Assembly (NCBI RefSeq): GCF_036226925.1
Contig: NZ_CP109031.1
Span: forward strand, 7,502,001-7,566,000
DNA length: 64,000 nt
DNA from: Streptomyces sp. NBC_00659
GTDB taxonomy: Bacteria; Actinomycetota; Actinomycetes; Streptomycetales; Streptomycetaceae
Direction: 5' to 3'
The notes beneath the pieces are model-generated. The model did not search any database, was not told the origin of the DNA, and saw only the letters and a list, made by a program, of their open reading frames with translations. Within the stretch, counting starts at the first letter, position 1, and each line of letters opens with the position of its first letter. Of this stretch, positions 17,333 to 26,255 are shown piece after piece. The position numbers and the translations under genes are program-made.

Positions 17333-18355
17333 ATGGACTTCGGACTCGTCCTACAGACAGACCCTCCGGCCTCCCGTGTCATCGAGCTGATGAAGCGGGC
17401 CGAGGCCAACGGCTTCACGTACGGCTGGACCTTCGACTCGGCCGTGCTGTGGCAGGAACCCTTCGTGATCTACAGTCAGATCCTCGCCAACACCGAGAAG
17501 CTGACGGTCGGCCCGATGGTCACCAACCCGGGCACCCGCACCTGGGAGGTCACCGCCTCCACGTTCGCAACGCTCAACGACATGTACGGCAACCGCACGG
17601 TGTGCGGCATCGGGCGCGGCGACTCGGCGATGCGCGTCGCCGGACGCAAGCCCAACACGCTCGCCCGCATAAGCGGTGCGATGAAGGTCATCCGCGCCCT
17701 CGGCCGGGGCGACGAGGCCGACCTCGGCGGCACCGTCATCAGGTTCCCGTGGGTCAGGCCGGGTGCCGAACTGCCGGTCTGGATGGCCGCGTACGGCCCG
17801 AAGGCGCTGAAGATGACCGGCGAGGAGGCCGACGGCTTCATCCTCCAGCTCGCCGACCTCTACCTCACCGAGTACATGGTCAAGGCCGTGAAGGACGCGG
17901 CGGCCGAGGCCGGGCGTGACCCCGCCGAGGTGAAGATCTGCGTGGCGGCGCCCGCGTACATCACCGAGGACGACTCGCCCGAGGCGCTCGCCCACGCACG
18001 CGAGCAGTGCCGCTGGTTCGGCGGCATGGTGGGCAACCACGTGGCCGACCTGGTCTCCAAGTACGGCGAGCACTCGGCCGCGGTTCCCGACGAACTCACC
18101 GAGTACATCAAGGCCCGCGAGGGCTACGACTACTCGCACCACGGACGGGCCGACAACCCCGACACCGCGTTCGTGCCCGACGAGATCGTCGACCGGTTCT
18201 GTCTGATCGGGACGGCCGAGCGGCACATCGAGAAGCTGAACGCGCTGCGCGAGCTGGGCGTCGACCAGTTCGCCGTGTACGACATGCACGACGCCCAGGA
18301 GGCCACGATCGACGCGTACGGAACGCGGGTCATCCCCGGCGTCAACGGGCAGTAA
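17333..18355 (+). CDS. LLM-class (F420-type) oxidoreductase, hydantoinase-linked
   Basis: 340 aa. AGGAG at 17320-17324 is 8 nt before the ATG at 17333; the GTG at 17324 overlaps it and is unlikely. It has the bacterial luciferase-like TIM-barrel signature (MDFGLVLQTDPP..., GIGRGDSAMRVAGRKPN, PVWMAAYGPKALKMTGEEADGFILQL). It matches what I know of the TIGR03842/CPS_4043 subfamily, whose genes sit beside dihydropyrimidinases. The cofactor is probably F420. The reaction is unproven; oxidation or reduction of the 5,6-bond of a pyrimidine is an attractive guess because no dihydropyrimidine dehydrogenase is present. Confidence 0.8.
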   Translation: MDFGLVLQTDPPASRVIELMKRAEANGFTYGWTFDSAVLWQEPFVIYSQILANTEKLTVGPMVTNPGTRTWEVTASTFATLNDMYGNRTVCGIGRGDSAMRVAGRKPNTLARISGAMKVIRALGRGDEADLGGTVIRFPWVRPGAELPVWMAAYGPKALKMTGEEADGFILQLADLYLTEYMVKAVKDAAAEAGRDPAEVKICVAAPAYITEDDSPEALAHAREQCRWFGGMVGNHVADLVSKYGEHSAAVPDELTEYIKAREGYDYSHHGRADNPDTAFVPDEIVDRFCLIGTAERHIEKLNALRELGVDQFAVYDMHDAQEATIDAYGTRVIPGVNGQ

Positions 18356-18377
18356 CCGAAGGCCGACCCCCTCATTC

Positions 18378-18405
18378 TCCCCTTCCCGCCGTCCCGGGAA
18401 GGGGA
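18378..18405 (+). terminator. hairpin after the LLM gene
   Basis: TCCCCTTCCCG (18378-18388) and CGGGAAGGGGA (18395-18405) form a perfect 11-bp stem with a 6-nt loop, 23 bp after the LLM stop. It may end or attenuate the operon before the permease gene. Confidence 0.8.
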
Positions 18406-18482
18406 TCAGGGCGCCCCCCGCGCACCCCCCGAGTTCGTCCCCGCACGGCCTTTCCCGTCACTCCTCTTTGATTGGCCTGCTC

Positions 18483-20009
18483 ATGACAGAAATCGTCTCC
18501 CCAGGCGGCCCGCCTGCCGGACAAGTCACGCTCCCCGACGGCCGGGTGGAGATCGCCCCCGACGCTCCCGCGCCCACCGGCCCCTACGCCAACGACGACC
18601 TGCTGCCGGTTCCGGTCGAGAAGCGCACCTGGACCACGTACAACTTTTCGGCCCTGTGGGTCGGCATGGCCCACAACACCGCTTCCTGGACGCTGGCTTC
18701 GGGTCTCATAGCCGTCGGCATGGACTGGAAGCAGGCCGTCCTCACCATCGCGCTCGCCAACCTGATCGTACTGGTCCCGATGCTGCTCACCGGGCACGCG
18801 GGTCCGAAGTACGGCATCCCCTTCCCCGTCTTCGCCCGTGCCTCCTTCGGGATTCGCGGGGCCAACCTCCCCGCTGTCGTACGGGCGTTGGTGGCTTGCG
18901 GCTGGTTCGGTATCCAGACCTGGATCGGCGGCGAGGCGATCTACTTCCTCGCGGGCAAGCTCTTCGGCGACGGCTGGGCCAACGCCTCCGAGATCGGCGG
19001 TCATGCCTGGACCATGTGGCTGTCGTTCGCGATCTTCTGGGCGCTCCAAGTCGCCATCATCTACCGGGGAATGGAGACGATCCGCCGGTTCGAGAACTGG
19101 GCCGCGCCGTTCGTGCTCGTCGGTGCCGGCGTGATGCTGTGGTGGATGAGCGACAAGGCGGGCGGCTTCGGCCCCCTGCTCGACCAGCCGTCGAAGCTCG
19201 GCTGGGGCGGTGACTTCTGGAAGCTGTTCTGGCCCTCGCTGATGGGCATGATCGGCTTCTGGTCCACCCTGTCGCTGAACATCCCGGACTTCACCCGGTA
19301 CGGCAGGAGCCAGAAGGCGCAGACCTGGGGGCAGGCGCTCGGGCTTCCCACCACCATGACGCTCTTCGCGTTCCTGTCCGTCATGGTCACCTCGGGTTCG
19401 CAGGCCGTCTACGGCAAGGCGATCTGGGACCCGGTCCAGCTGGCCGCCAAGACGGACAACGTCGTCGGCATCCTCTTCGCGCTGGTCACCGTGCTGGTCG
19501 CGACGCTGTCCGTGAACATCGCGGCCAACCTGGTCTCCCCGGCCTTCGACTTCTCCAACATCGCACCCCGGAAGATCAATTTCCGTGCCGGCGCGCTCGC
19601 CACCTGTGTCCTGGGTGTGCTGATCTTCCCGTGGAAGCTGTACTCGGACCCCCAGGGCTACATCTTCACCTGGCTCGGGCTGGTCGGCGGTCTGCTGGGG
19701 ACGGTCGCCGGCATCCTCATCGCCGACTACTGGATCCTGCGCCGCACCAAGCTCGACCTCGCCGACCTGTATCGCACGGGCGGCCGCTACTGGTACGACG
19801 GCGGCTGGAACTGGCGGGCCGTGGCCGCCTTCGTCACCGGCGGCGTCCTGGCCGTCGGCGGCGCGGACTTCCACCCGTTGATCGACGGGCGGCCCGTCCC
19901 GGTACTGGAACCGCTCGCCGACTACGGATGGGCGGTCGGCCTCGGCACGTCGATGGCGCTGTACGTGGTTCTGATGCTGCTGCGCGGAAAGGACAGAACC
20001 ACGGTCTGA
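18483..20009 (+). CDS. NCS1-family nucleobase/hydantoin permease
   Basis: 508 aa with about 12 hydrophobic helices. It shows the Mhp1/PucI/FurE-like NCS1 pattern: WVGMAHNTASWTLASGLIAVGM in helix 1, GIPFPVFARASFGIRGANLPAVVRALVACGWFGIQTWIGG in helix 3, and SLNIPDFTRYGRSQ in helix 8. It should import a nucleobase, allantoin or hydantoin with Na+ or H+. The ATG at 18483 lacks an obvious Shine-Dalgarno. Its position at the end of the cluster makes it the uptake step for the pathway. Confidence 0.9.
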   Translation: MTEIVSPGGPPAGQVTLPDGRVEIAPDAPAPTGPYANDDLLPVPVEKRTWTTYNFSALWVGMAHNTASWTLASGLIAVGMDWKQAVLTIALANLIVLVPMLLTGHAGPKYGIPFPVFARASFGIRGANLPAVVRALVACGWFGIQTWIGGEAIYFLAGKLFGDGWANASEIGGHAWTMWLSFAIFWALQVAIIYRGMETIRRFENWAAPFVLVGAGVMLWWMSDKAGGFGPLLDQPSKLGWGGDFWKLFWPSLMGMIGFWSTLSLNIPDFTRYGRSQKAQTWGQALGLPTTMTLFAFLSVMVTSGSQAVYGKAIWDPVQLAAKTDNVVGILFALVTVLVATLSVNIAANLVSPAFDFSNIAPRKINFRAGALATCVLGVLIFPWKLYSDPQGYIFTWLGLVGGLLGTVAGILIADYWILRRTKLDLADLYRTGGRYWYDGGWNWRAVAAFVTGGVLAVGGADFHPLIDGRPVPVLEPLADYGWAVGLGTSMALYVVLMLLRGKDRTTV

Positions 20010-20049
20010 CGGCGGCGACCGGAGGACGGTCAGTTCTTCTGGCCGTCCT

Positions 20050-20718
20050 TCAGCTCTTCTGGGCGCCCTTCAGGGCCGCCGTCGCCTCCTTGGCCGCCTT
20101 GATGGCACCCTTGTTGATCTCGTCGGTGGCGGGCGCCTTCTTGGTCTCGAAGTCGCTGCCGTTGTAGGTGACGACCACCAGGGCGTTGGACGCCCGGACG
20201 ATCACCACGCCCTCACGGGTCTCCTGCTTGTCCTCGGTGCTGAGATTGACCACGGAGTAGGCGGAGTCGCCAACACCCGGCACCGCCCCGCCTCCGCTCT
20301 TGTCGGCGACGCGGTCCTTGTAGGCCTTCTCCGCCGCGGCGTCCGAGTCCTTGATCTCGTACGAGACGTCGAGCCAGCGGTAGTCGAAGCCCTTCAAGGC
20401 GTTCCACGAGCAGGTGCGACGCACCGCCTTGTCGGTCGACGCGATCTCCTGGCCGGCCGTCTTGGCGCCGGGGACCAGGGACTTGATCGTGGCGACCTGG
20501 ATGCCGCCGCAAGGGGCGGGGGAGGCGGCGAACGTCTTGACGGCAGCCGACGCCGAAGGAGCCGACGAAGCGTCGGATGTCTGTTTCTGCGTCGATTTGT
20601 CCTCGGCGTTGGGGGTCGCTGCGGACGGGCCCGCGGCCAGGGCCCAGCCCGCGGAGGCGAGCAGAGCGACCGGCAACAGGCGCGCGGCGAGCGCGAGCGG
20701 CAGAGGAAGAGAACCCAA
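20050..20718 (-). CDS. secreted DUF3558-like protein
   Basis: About 222 aa from a TTG at 20718 that follows GAGAAG by 6 nt; a GTG at 20781 would add 21 residues. The TTG start leaves a clean signal peptide (LPLPLALAARLLPVALLASAGWALAAG). The mature part has a Ser/Ala/Gln-rich linker and then a domain with two cysteines (SPAPCGGI... and RRTCSWN), DSAAEKAYKDRV and VPGVGDSAYSV, matching the DUF3558 layout. Most DUF3558 proteins are lipoproteins, but no lipobox cysteine is present. Function is unknown. It converges with the permease 40 bp away. Confidence 0.65.
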   Translation of the reverse strand: MGSLPLPLALAARLLPVALLASAGWALAAGPSAATPNAEDKSTQKQTSDASSAPSASAAVKTFAASPAPCGGIQVATIKSLVPGAKTAGQEIASTDKAVRRTCSWNALKGFDYRWLDVSYEIKDSDAAAEKAYKDRVADKSGGGAVPGVGDSAYSVVNLSTEDKQETREGVVIVRASNALVVVTYNGSDFETKKAPATDEINKGAIKAAKEATAALKGAQKS

Positions 20719-20939
20719 AGCGCACTTCTCGTGGGGGATGGTGCGGAGGAGTCCGCACTGCGGACGGGACGCCAGTGTCACACGAGACGCTGTGGTGCGG
20801 AAGGGCCGACAGGCGTCATGCCCGTGTGATGACAGCGACTCACCTTGGCGGCGATTGACTGATGCTGTAGCAAGATGTCTGCTTTATTCGCCTCGATGAT
20901 CGCTGAGCATTCCGTCATTCCGCCACATCGCGGTCACGG

Positions 20940-21947
20940 CTACCGCTTCGAGGCACGGACCGGGAGAGCCTGCTCCACGCGGTCGACGGCCGCGAACGCG
21001 CCGTAGGCCACGAGACGCACCAGGTGGCGATCGGAATGACCGGGTTCGCGCCAGGCTGTCACGTCCTCGTCCGTGATGCGGTACGGGGCGAGGGCGGCCA
21101 GCAGCGCCAGCCGCGCGCCGGGACGCGAACGGTCCGGGAGTTCCTCCCACGCGAGCGACGGATGCGCGCCGTCCCATCCCCGGAGCGTCTCCCGTACGAG
21201 GGCACGGTCCGCCTCGTCGAGCAGTCCTCCGCCCGCGCCGGCGGCGTCGCGCAGGGCGGCGTACGCGGGGCCGACGGTGGTGCCCCGCGCCCAGTCGGGA
21301 CCCGGACCCGGGGCGTCGAGCAGCGTGAGACCCGCACCGGGTACGGGCCGGCGGCGCACGGTCCTGGCCAGCGATCGCCCACCCAGACTCCGTACCGCCC
21401 GGAACCGCTGCGCGTTGCCCGGAAGCAGGTTCTCGGTCAGCAGCGCCGACGCGATCCGGTTGATGAAGTGGAAGGTGAGCATGGTGCCGATGTACGCCGG
21501 AGCGTGCGCGGCGGCGAACGGATACGGCGTCAACTCCGGTGCTCCCGGCCTCCGGCTCGCCCGGCCCCAGGCCAGCACACGTGCGTGCTCCCCGTCCGAA
21601 GGTGTCTCCCCGCGCGCGATCGCCTCGGCGAGGGAATGGTCCCCGGTGGCGTGCAGCAGCATCGTGTGCGCGTCCACGCAGAAGGGGCACCGGTTGGCCA
21701 ACGACACCCCGAGCGCGGCGAGTTCCTTCCCGGTCCTGTCGCCTTCGCCCGCGATCAGCGACTCCCGCATCAACGCCCATGTGGCGGTGAGCAGTTCGGG
21801 CTCGGAGGAGAGGACGACGAAGGTGGCCGGACGCTCCATGCCGAAGTCCGAGGCGAGCTGGGCGTAGACGTCGGCGGTCGCGCCGGTGGCGGACTTCCGT
21901 GGCGGCGGGGTGGTGTAACGGAAGGGAGTGGAGAGGGACATGGCCAT
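20940..21947 (-). CDS. carboxymuconolactone decarboxylase/AhpD-like protein
   Basis: 335 aa; AGGAGG 5 nt before the ATG at 21947 sets the start. The AhpD-type redox site CPFCVDAH (Cys87, Cys90, His94) is intact, within the all-helical CMD core (residues about 25-150: VSLANRCPFCVDAHTMLLHATG). The chain is nearly twice the length of a single AhpD domain; the second half lacks a CxxC. It is likely a peroxidase or thiol-disulfide reductant. It is divergent from the two-component system, and an 11-bp dyad lies between them. Confidence 0.8.
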   Translation of the reverse strand: MAMSLSTPFRYTTPPPRKSATGATADVYAQLASDFGMERPATFVVLSSEPELLTATWALMRESLIAGEGDRTGKELAALGVSLANRCPFCVDAHTMLLHATGDHSLAEAIARGETPSDGEHARVLAWGRASRRPGAPELTPYPFAAAHAPAYIGTMLTFHFINRIASALLTENLLPGNAQRFRAVRSLGGRSLARTVRRRPVPGAGLTLLDAPGPGPDWARGTTVGPAYAALRDAAGAGGGLLDEADRALVRETLRGWDGAHPSLAWEELPDRSRPGARLALLAALAPYRITDEDVTAWREPGHSDRHLVRLVAYGAFAAVDRVEQALPVRASKR

Positions 21948-22080
21948 GGGTGCCTCCTGAGTGGACCGGGCGGTCGCCGGGTGACCGGCGACCACGGTCG
22001 ACGATGGCCGGGAGGAGGTGCCGCGGGCGTCGTACGGCCGAGGGTGATCCCGGCTGCCGCCGTGGGCGCGGTGCCCCGTG

Positions 22081-22106
22081 CCGGCTACTCCGACGGGAGT
22101 AGCCGG
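22081..22106. promoter_or_regulatory. 11-bp dyad between CMD and histidine kinase genes
   Basis: CCGGCTACTCC (22081-22091) and GGAGTAGCCGG (22096-22106) are perfect inverted repeats with a 4-bp spacer, in the 214-bp divergent region. It is a candidate binding site for the response regulator encoded at 23271; a terminator-like or RNA role is less likely at this place. Confidence 0.5.
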
Positions 22107-22161
22107 AGATCCGTCCCCAGGGCTGACGCGGTGGCCGGTACGCCCGCATAGAGTGCCGGAC

Positions 22162-23274
22162 ATGCAGTTCGACCAGGTCGTCCGCACACGTCCGGCCGAC
22201 GTGACCCTCGCGGCCGTGGTCGGCGCCCTCGTGGTGACCGCGGCCGCGTCCGGCGACGGCACCACCCCCCTCGACTACACCCTGATCGGCGTCGGTTCGC
22301 TGACGCTGGCGGCCTACCGCGATGCCCCGCGCGCCGTACTGGCGATCACCACCGCCACCACCACGGGGTACGTCGTGCACGCCCACCCCGGCACCCTGTC
22401 CGCCCTTCCCGTCCTGAGCGCGGTGCACACGGCCGCCAGAGCCGGCCACCGGGGCGTCGCGGCGCTCGCGGGCGCCGTGTTCCTGGCCGGATTCGTGGCG
22501 ACGGGGCCGGGGACGAGGGAAGCGGTGGAGCGGACGCTGCTGCTCGCCGGCTGGTTCCTGTGCGCCCTGGTCACAGGCCTCGCCGACCGCAACTGGCGGG
22601 CCTACCTGCGCCAGACCGAACAGCGCGCCCTGGAGGCCGAACGGACTCGCGAGGAAGCGGCATTGCGTCGTGCCGGCGAGGAACGACTGCGCATTGCAAG
22701 GGAGTTGCACGACTCGCTGACCCACAGCATCTCGATCGTCAAACTCCAGGCGGGAGTCGCCGTCCATCTGGCGCGCAAGCGGGGCGAGGAGGTGCCGCCC
22801 GCACTGCTCGCCATCCAGGAGGCCGGCGGTGAGGCGATGCGTGAACTGCGCGCCACACTGGAGGTGTTGCGTACCGATGAGCCGACCGGCACACCGGCGC
22901 TGCTGGTCGAGCGGGCCCGTGCCGCGGGGCTCGCCGTCGATCTGCGGGTGACCGGAGAGGAGCGCCCCCTCGCGGCGACCGTGGACCGGGCCGCGTACCG
23001 CATCGTCCAGGAGGCCCTGACGAACGCCGCCCGGCACGCGGGCCCCGCCAAAGTGACGGTCGAAATGGCCTATTCCTCAAGTGAGTTGACGATCGGTGTG
23101 CACGACGACGGGACGGCCCGGCTGTCCAGGCCGCCCACCCCGGGCATCGGCCTCACGGGCATGCGTGAACGCGTCACCGCCCTCGGCGGCACCCTGCGGG
23201 CCGCCCCGCGCGCGGAGGGCGGCTTCTCGGTCCGGGCCGAACTGCCCCTGGAGACACCGGAGGAAGCGCGATGA
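22162..23274 (+). CDS. two-component sensor histidine kinase, NarL-partner type
   Basis: 370 aa from the ATG at 22162. Four to five N-terminal membrane helices (about residues 15-140) without a large extracellular loop are followed by a HisKA_3 dimerisation domain with phospho-acceptor His183 (ARELHDSLTHSISIVKLQAG) and an HATPase_c domain (YRIVQEALTNAARHA, then GIGLTGMRERVTALGGTL). This is the DesK/NarX-like class that pairs with LuxR-type regulators. The response regulator gene overlaps it by ATGA. The signal is unknown; the short external parts suggest sensing within the membrane. Confidence 0.92.
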   Translation: MQFDQVVRTRPADVTLAAVVGALVVTAAASGDGTTPLDYTLIGVGSLTLAAYRDAPRAVLAITTATTTGYVVHAHPGTLSALPVLSAVHTAARAGHRGVAALAGAVFLAGFVATGPGTREAVERTLLLAGWFLCALVTGLADRNWRAYLRQTEQRALEAERTREEAALRRAGEERLRIARELHDSLTHSISIVKLQAGVAVHLARKRGEEVPPALLAIQEAGGEAMRELRATLEVLRTDEPTGTPALLVERARAAGLAVDLRVTGEERPLAATVDRAAYRIVQEALTNAARHAGPAKVTVEMAYSSSELTIGVHDDGTARLSRPPTPGIGLTGMRERVTALGGTLRAAPRAEGGFSVRAELPLETPEEAR

Positions 23275-23975
23275 GCGACCCGGACGCGCCGATCGGGACG
23301 GACCGCCTGATCAGGGTCGCCCTGGTCGACGACCAGGCCCTGATGCGTGCCGGTTTCCGCGCTCTGCTGGACGCGGAGGAGGGGATCGAGGTGGTCGGCG
23401 AGGCGGCCGACGGGGCACAGGGGCTCGCCCTGGTCCGCGCCGAGCTGCCGGATGTCGCCCTGGTCGACGTGCAGATGCCCGTGATGACGGGCATCGAGGC
23501 CACCCGTCGTATCGCCGCCGACCCGGCGCTCGCCGGGGTACGCGTCGTCATCCTCACCAACTACGGCCTGGACGAGTACGTCTTCGAGGCGCTGCGGGCC
23601 GGGGCGAGCGGATTTCTGCTCAAGGACACCGAGCCCGCCGATCTGCTCCAGGCCATCGAAGTCGTCGCACACGGCGAGGCGTTGCTGTCGCCCTCGGTGA
23701 CCCGCACCCTCATCGGGGAGTTCGTGGCCAGGCCTCCCGACCGGGCCACGGCGCCGGGCCTCGAAGGCCTCACCCGCCGCGAACGCGAGGTCACGGCGCT
23801 CGCCGCGCGTGGTCTGAGCAACGAGGAGATCGCCGCACACATGGTCATCAGCCCCCTGACGGCCAAGACCCACATCAGCCGCGCGATGACGAAGCTGGCC
23901 GCCCGCGACCGGGCCCAACTCGTCGTATTCGCCTACGAGTCGGGCCTGGTGACGGCGCGAGGGCGGGTGCGGTGA
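23271..23975 (+). CDS. NarL/FixJ-family response regulator
   Basis: 234 aa. The receiver domain has the acidic pair (VDDQ), phospho-accepting Asp66 (ALVDVQMPVMTG), Thr96 and Lys118 (GFLLKDT). The C-terminal LuxR-type HTH is GLTRREREVTALAARGLSNEEIAAHMVISPLTAKTHISRAMTKL. ATGA overlap with the kinase gene ensures coupling. Likely targets are its own divergent region and the CMD gene. Confidence 0.93.
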   Translation: MSDPDAPIGTDRLIRVALVDDQALMRAGFRALLDAEEGIEVVGEAADGAQGLALVRAELPDVALVDVQMPVMTGIEATRRIAADPALAGVRVVILTNYGLDEYVFEALRAGASGFLLKDTEPADLLQAIEVVAHGEALLSPSVTRTLIGEFVARPPDRATAPGLEGLTRREREVTALAARGLSNEEIAAHMVISPLTAKTHISRAMTKLAARDRAQLVVFAYESGLVTARGRVR

Positions 23976-24010
23976 CGCCCTCCGCCGGGCTTCCGTGCCA
24001 TGATCGGCCC

Positions 24011-24742
24011 GTGATCGCGACAAGCCCGAAACGGGTCGGCGCGGCAGCCGCCGCCGAGCGTCCGAGGCGCGCCGGTGCCTCCACCGTCGCCGTACCCCCG
24101 CGCGGTGACCGTTCCCGCGCCGTCGGCATCCGGGCGAAGTGGGTCCGTCCGGTCGTCCTCGCCTGTCTGGTCGCGACAGCCACCAGTGGGTGTGGCCTGT
24201 CCGCCGAGCTCGACCGCGAGCGCGACCCCGGGCGGACACACGTCCCCGACCGGGCCTCCAGTCCGGACCCCCTCGTCATCGAAGTGCCCGAGCCCTCGAA
24301 GTCGGTACCGGTGCAACAGGGCCGCGGCTGTCCGCCGTCGGGCCTGCGCCTCGACACCGGACCCGTCGACGCGGCCATGGGCCTGCGCGGTACGACCCTG
24401 ACCCTCGTCAACTGCGGCAAGCGGCCGTACAAGGTGAACGGCTACCCGGCCATCGCCCAGGTCCTCGACGAGGAGGGCGCCCCGATCACCGGAGTGCGCA
24501 GCGTGGCGGGAACGGACAAGGTGCCCATGGCGCCCGCCGACCCCGGCCCTGAGCCCTTCACGCTGAACCCGGGCGACAACGCGCATGCGGCCCTCTACTG
24601 GCGGATGGCGGTCCAGCACGGCGTGTATCTGCGCGTCGCACCGCAGAAGGGCCAGGACGCCGTCACCCTGCGGCTGGCGGACTACCTCGACATCGGCCCG
24701 GAGAACACGCTGGGGACCACGGCCTGGGTGCCCGCGCCCTGA
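24011..24742 (+). CDS. DUF4232-type lipoprotein
   Basis: 243 aa from a GTG at 24011; a GTG at 23972 that overlaps the previous stop (GTGA) would add 13 residues, and neither has a clear Shine-Dalgarno. A lipoprotein signal (VRPVVLACLVATATSGCG) gives a lipobox cysteine near residue 61, behind an unusually long basic N-region. The mature domain (CPPSGLRLDTGPVDAAMGLRGTTLTLVNCGKRPYKVNGYPAIAQVLD...) has the DUF4232 beta-sandwich pattern with paired cysteines. It is probably anchored outside the membrane. Function is unknown. Confidence 0.75.
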   Translation: MIATSPKRVGAAAAAERPRRAGASTVAVPPRGDRSRAVGIRAKWVRPVVLACLVATATSGCGLSAELDRERDPGRTHVPDRASSPDPLVIEVPEPSKSVPVQQGRGCPPSGLRLDTGPVDAAMGLRGTTLTLVNCGKRPYKVNGYPAIAQVLDEEGAPITGVRSVAGTDKVPMAPADPGPEPFTLNPGDNAHAALYWRMAVQHGVYLRVAPQKGQDAVTLRLADYLDIGPENTLGTTAWVPAP

Positions 24743-24770
24743 ACACCGGTCGGTTCGGCCCGCTCCGAGC

Positions 24771-24796
24771 CCAGGCCACCGCGTGCGGTGGCCTGG
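24771..24796. terminator. perfect 12-bp hairpin between convergent genes
   Basis: CCAGGCCACCGC (24771-24782) and GCGGTGGCCTGG (24785-24796) are exact complements with a 2-nt centre (effectively a 4-6-nt loop). It lies between the convergent stops at 24742 and 24817, a bidirectional terminator position. Confidence 0.85.
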
Positions 24797-24816
24797 ACCC
24801 CCGGGGATCACTTCCC

Positions 24817-25194
24817 TCAGCGGTCGGCGCGCATCGCCTCGAGCATGCTTCGCGCCGCCGTCACGACGGCCGGCCACCGCTGCGACGCCAGATAGACCTC
24901 GTCGCCCACGTCGCCGAGTTCGTCGATGAGCCTCCCCAGTACCTCGGCCAGTTCCCGGGCGGCGCGCACCTCGCGCGCGGACGCCAGTACCTCCCCGACC
25001 GGCGGCTCCGGGTCGTCCAGGACCCGTGAGTCGTCGAAGAGCACATGCACGACCAGGTCGAGGTTGTCCACCCCGTCGTCCGCCCTGGGCATACGGTCCC
25101 GCCAGACCCGCTGTTGGTGGCCCTGGTCGGCAAGGGACTCCAACGCCGCCACTACGTTGATCCGTACGTCCGGGAACTCCACGTCGCTCGTCAT
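24817..25194 (-). CDS. small acidic conserved protein (SCO4402-like)
   Basis: 125 aa, acidic, no signal peptide or membrane helix. The sequence starts DVEFPDVRINVVAALESLADQGHQQRVW and has LDLVVHVLFDDSRVL and VYLASQRWPAVVTAARSMLEAM. From memory this resembles the Streptomyces SCO4402 family; its role is not established. Cytoplasmic, single-gene unit, facing the lipoprotein gene across a terminator. Confidence 0.65.
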   Translation of the reverse strand: MTSDVEFPDVRINVVAALESLADQGHQQRVWRDRMPRADDGVDNLDLVVHVLFDDSRVLDDPEPPVGEVLASAREVRAARELAEVLGRLIDELGDVGDEVYLASQRWPAVVTAARSMLEAMRADR

Positions 25195-25423
25195 CCAGTA
25201 GGGTCTCCTCGCGTTCGGTCAGGACCTGGAAGAGGAGTTCGGCGCAGTGGCGGCCGAGTTCCCCACCTGGTGCATACGAGGACGTGGGCGTGGCCTGCTT
25301 GACCGGCCGGGCCACCCCCTGCAGGGTCGGGATGCGGCGTCACGAGTGCGCTGCCTGACTCTGCCGACCGCCCGCCCGTCCACAGGCGGTAGACGGTCCT
25401 GATCTCCAGGAGCGGCTGATCCG

Positions 25424-26068
25424 ATGGTCCTCGACCTGCTCGTGATCGGTACGGCCATCACCCTGGGGCCTTTGCACAACAGCGCCTTCATCCTGCTGCT
25501 CTCCTCGCGGCGCGGCGTTCGCCAGGGCCTGGCGTTCCTGCTGTCGTGGCTGGCCAACCTGATCGCGGTGATCGCCTGTGTGGTGCTGCTGACGGGCGGT
25601 CAGCCTCCGGCCCGTCACAGCGTGCCCTCGACCGCGACGATCGCCGCGAAACTCGCCATCGGCCTCGTGCTGGTGCTGTACGCCGCGCACCGGCACCGCC
25701 GGCCGCCCCACCCGCACGGCCCTCCACGCTGGACCACCCGGATCGACAACGCCTCCCCGACCACGGCAGCCGGCCTGGCATGGCTGCTGCAGCCCTGGGC
25801 CATGGTCGGCGCCGGAGCCGCGACCGCCGTCGACGCAGACCTCTCCACCCTCACCGACTGGCTCGCGCTGACCGGCTACTGCCTGCTGGCCACGCTCAGC
25901 CTCATCATCATGGAGATGTACACGGTCTGGGCGCCCACGGCCGCCAACGCCCGGTTGGACGCCCTGCGTAGCCGGCTGGAGCAGCACCAGGAGCAGTTGA
26001 TCGTCACGCTCTCACTGCTCCTCGGTCTGTACCTGATGGCCCGGAGCATCTACCAACTGGTCGCCTGA
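25424..26068 (+). CDS. GAP/Sap-family membrane protein, copy 1
   Basis: 214 aa with about six membrane helices, starting MVLDLLVIGTAITLGPLHNSAFILLLSSRRGVRQGLAFLLSWL. This is the GAP (Sap, sulfolipid-1-addressing) family, known from mycobacterial glycopeptidolipid/sulfolipid export. In Streptomyces the exported molecule is not known. AGGAG lies 10 nt upstream. A second, clearly homologous copy begins at 63371. The 229 bp upstream of this gene hold no convincing gene. Confidence 0.82.
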   Translation: MVLDLLVIGTAITLGPLHNSAFILLLSSRRGVRQGLAFLLSWLANLIAVIACVVLLTGGQPPARHSVPSTATIAAKLAIGLVLVLYAAHRHRRPPHPHGPPRWTTRIDNASPTTAAGLAWLLQPWAMVGAGAATAVDADLSTLTDWLALTGYCLLATLSLIIMEMYTVWAPTAANARLDALRSRLEQHQEQLIVTLSLLLGLYLMARSIYQLVA

Positions 26069-26255
26069 TGGCAACCGGGTGATTGTGCCGCTCGGCGCGT
26101 ACCGCTGACATCGGATCACCATGGCCCGGCCGTCCGGATGACGCCCGAAGACGTCAGCACCTACTCGACCACGGAAGGCAGGGGACGGAAGCCGCCGGGC
26201 CGGATCACGATGTGGCGCCTGGCGGCCGGGAGCGTTCCATGCCCCGTGCCCGGCG

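Noticed and set aside
25195..25423. Possible fragment EEFGAVAAEFPTWCIRG upstream of the first GAP gene
   Set aside because: The motif recalls short Streptomyces proteins with an AEFP-W pattern, but the frame breaks after about 20 residues and no start is visible.
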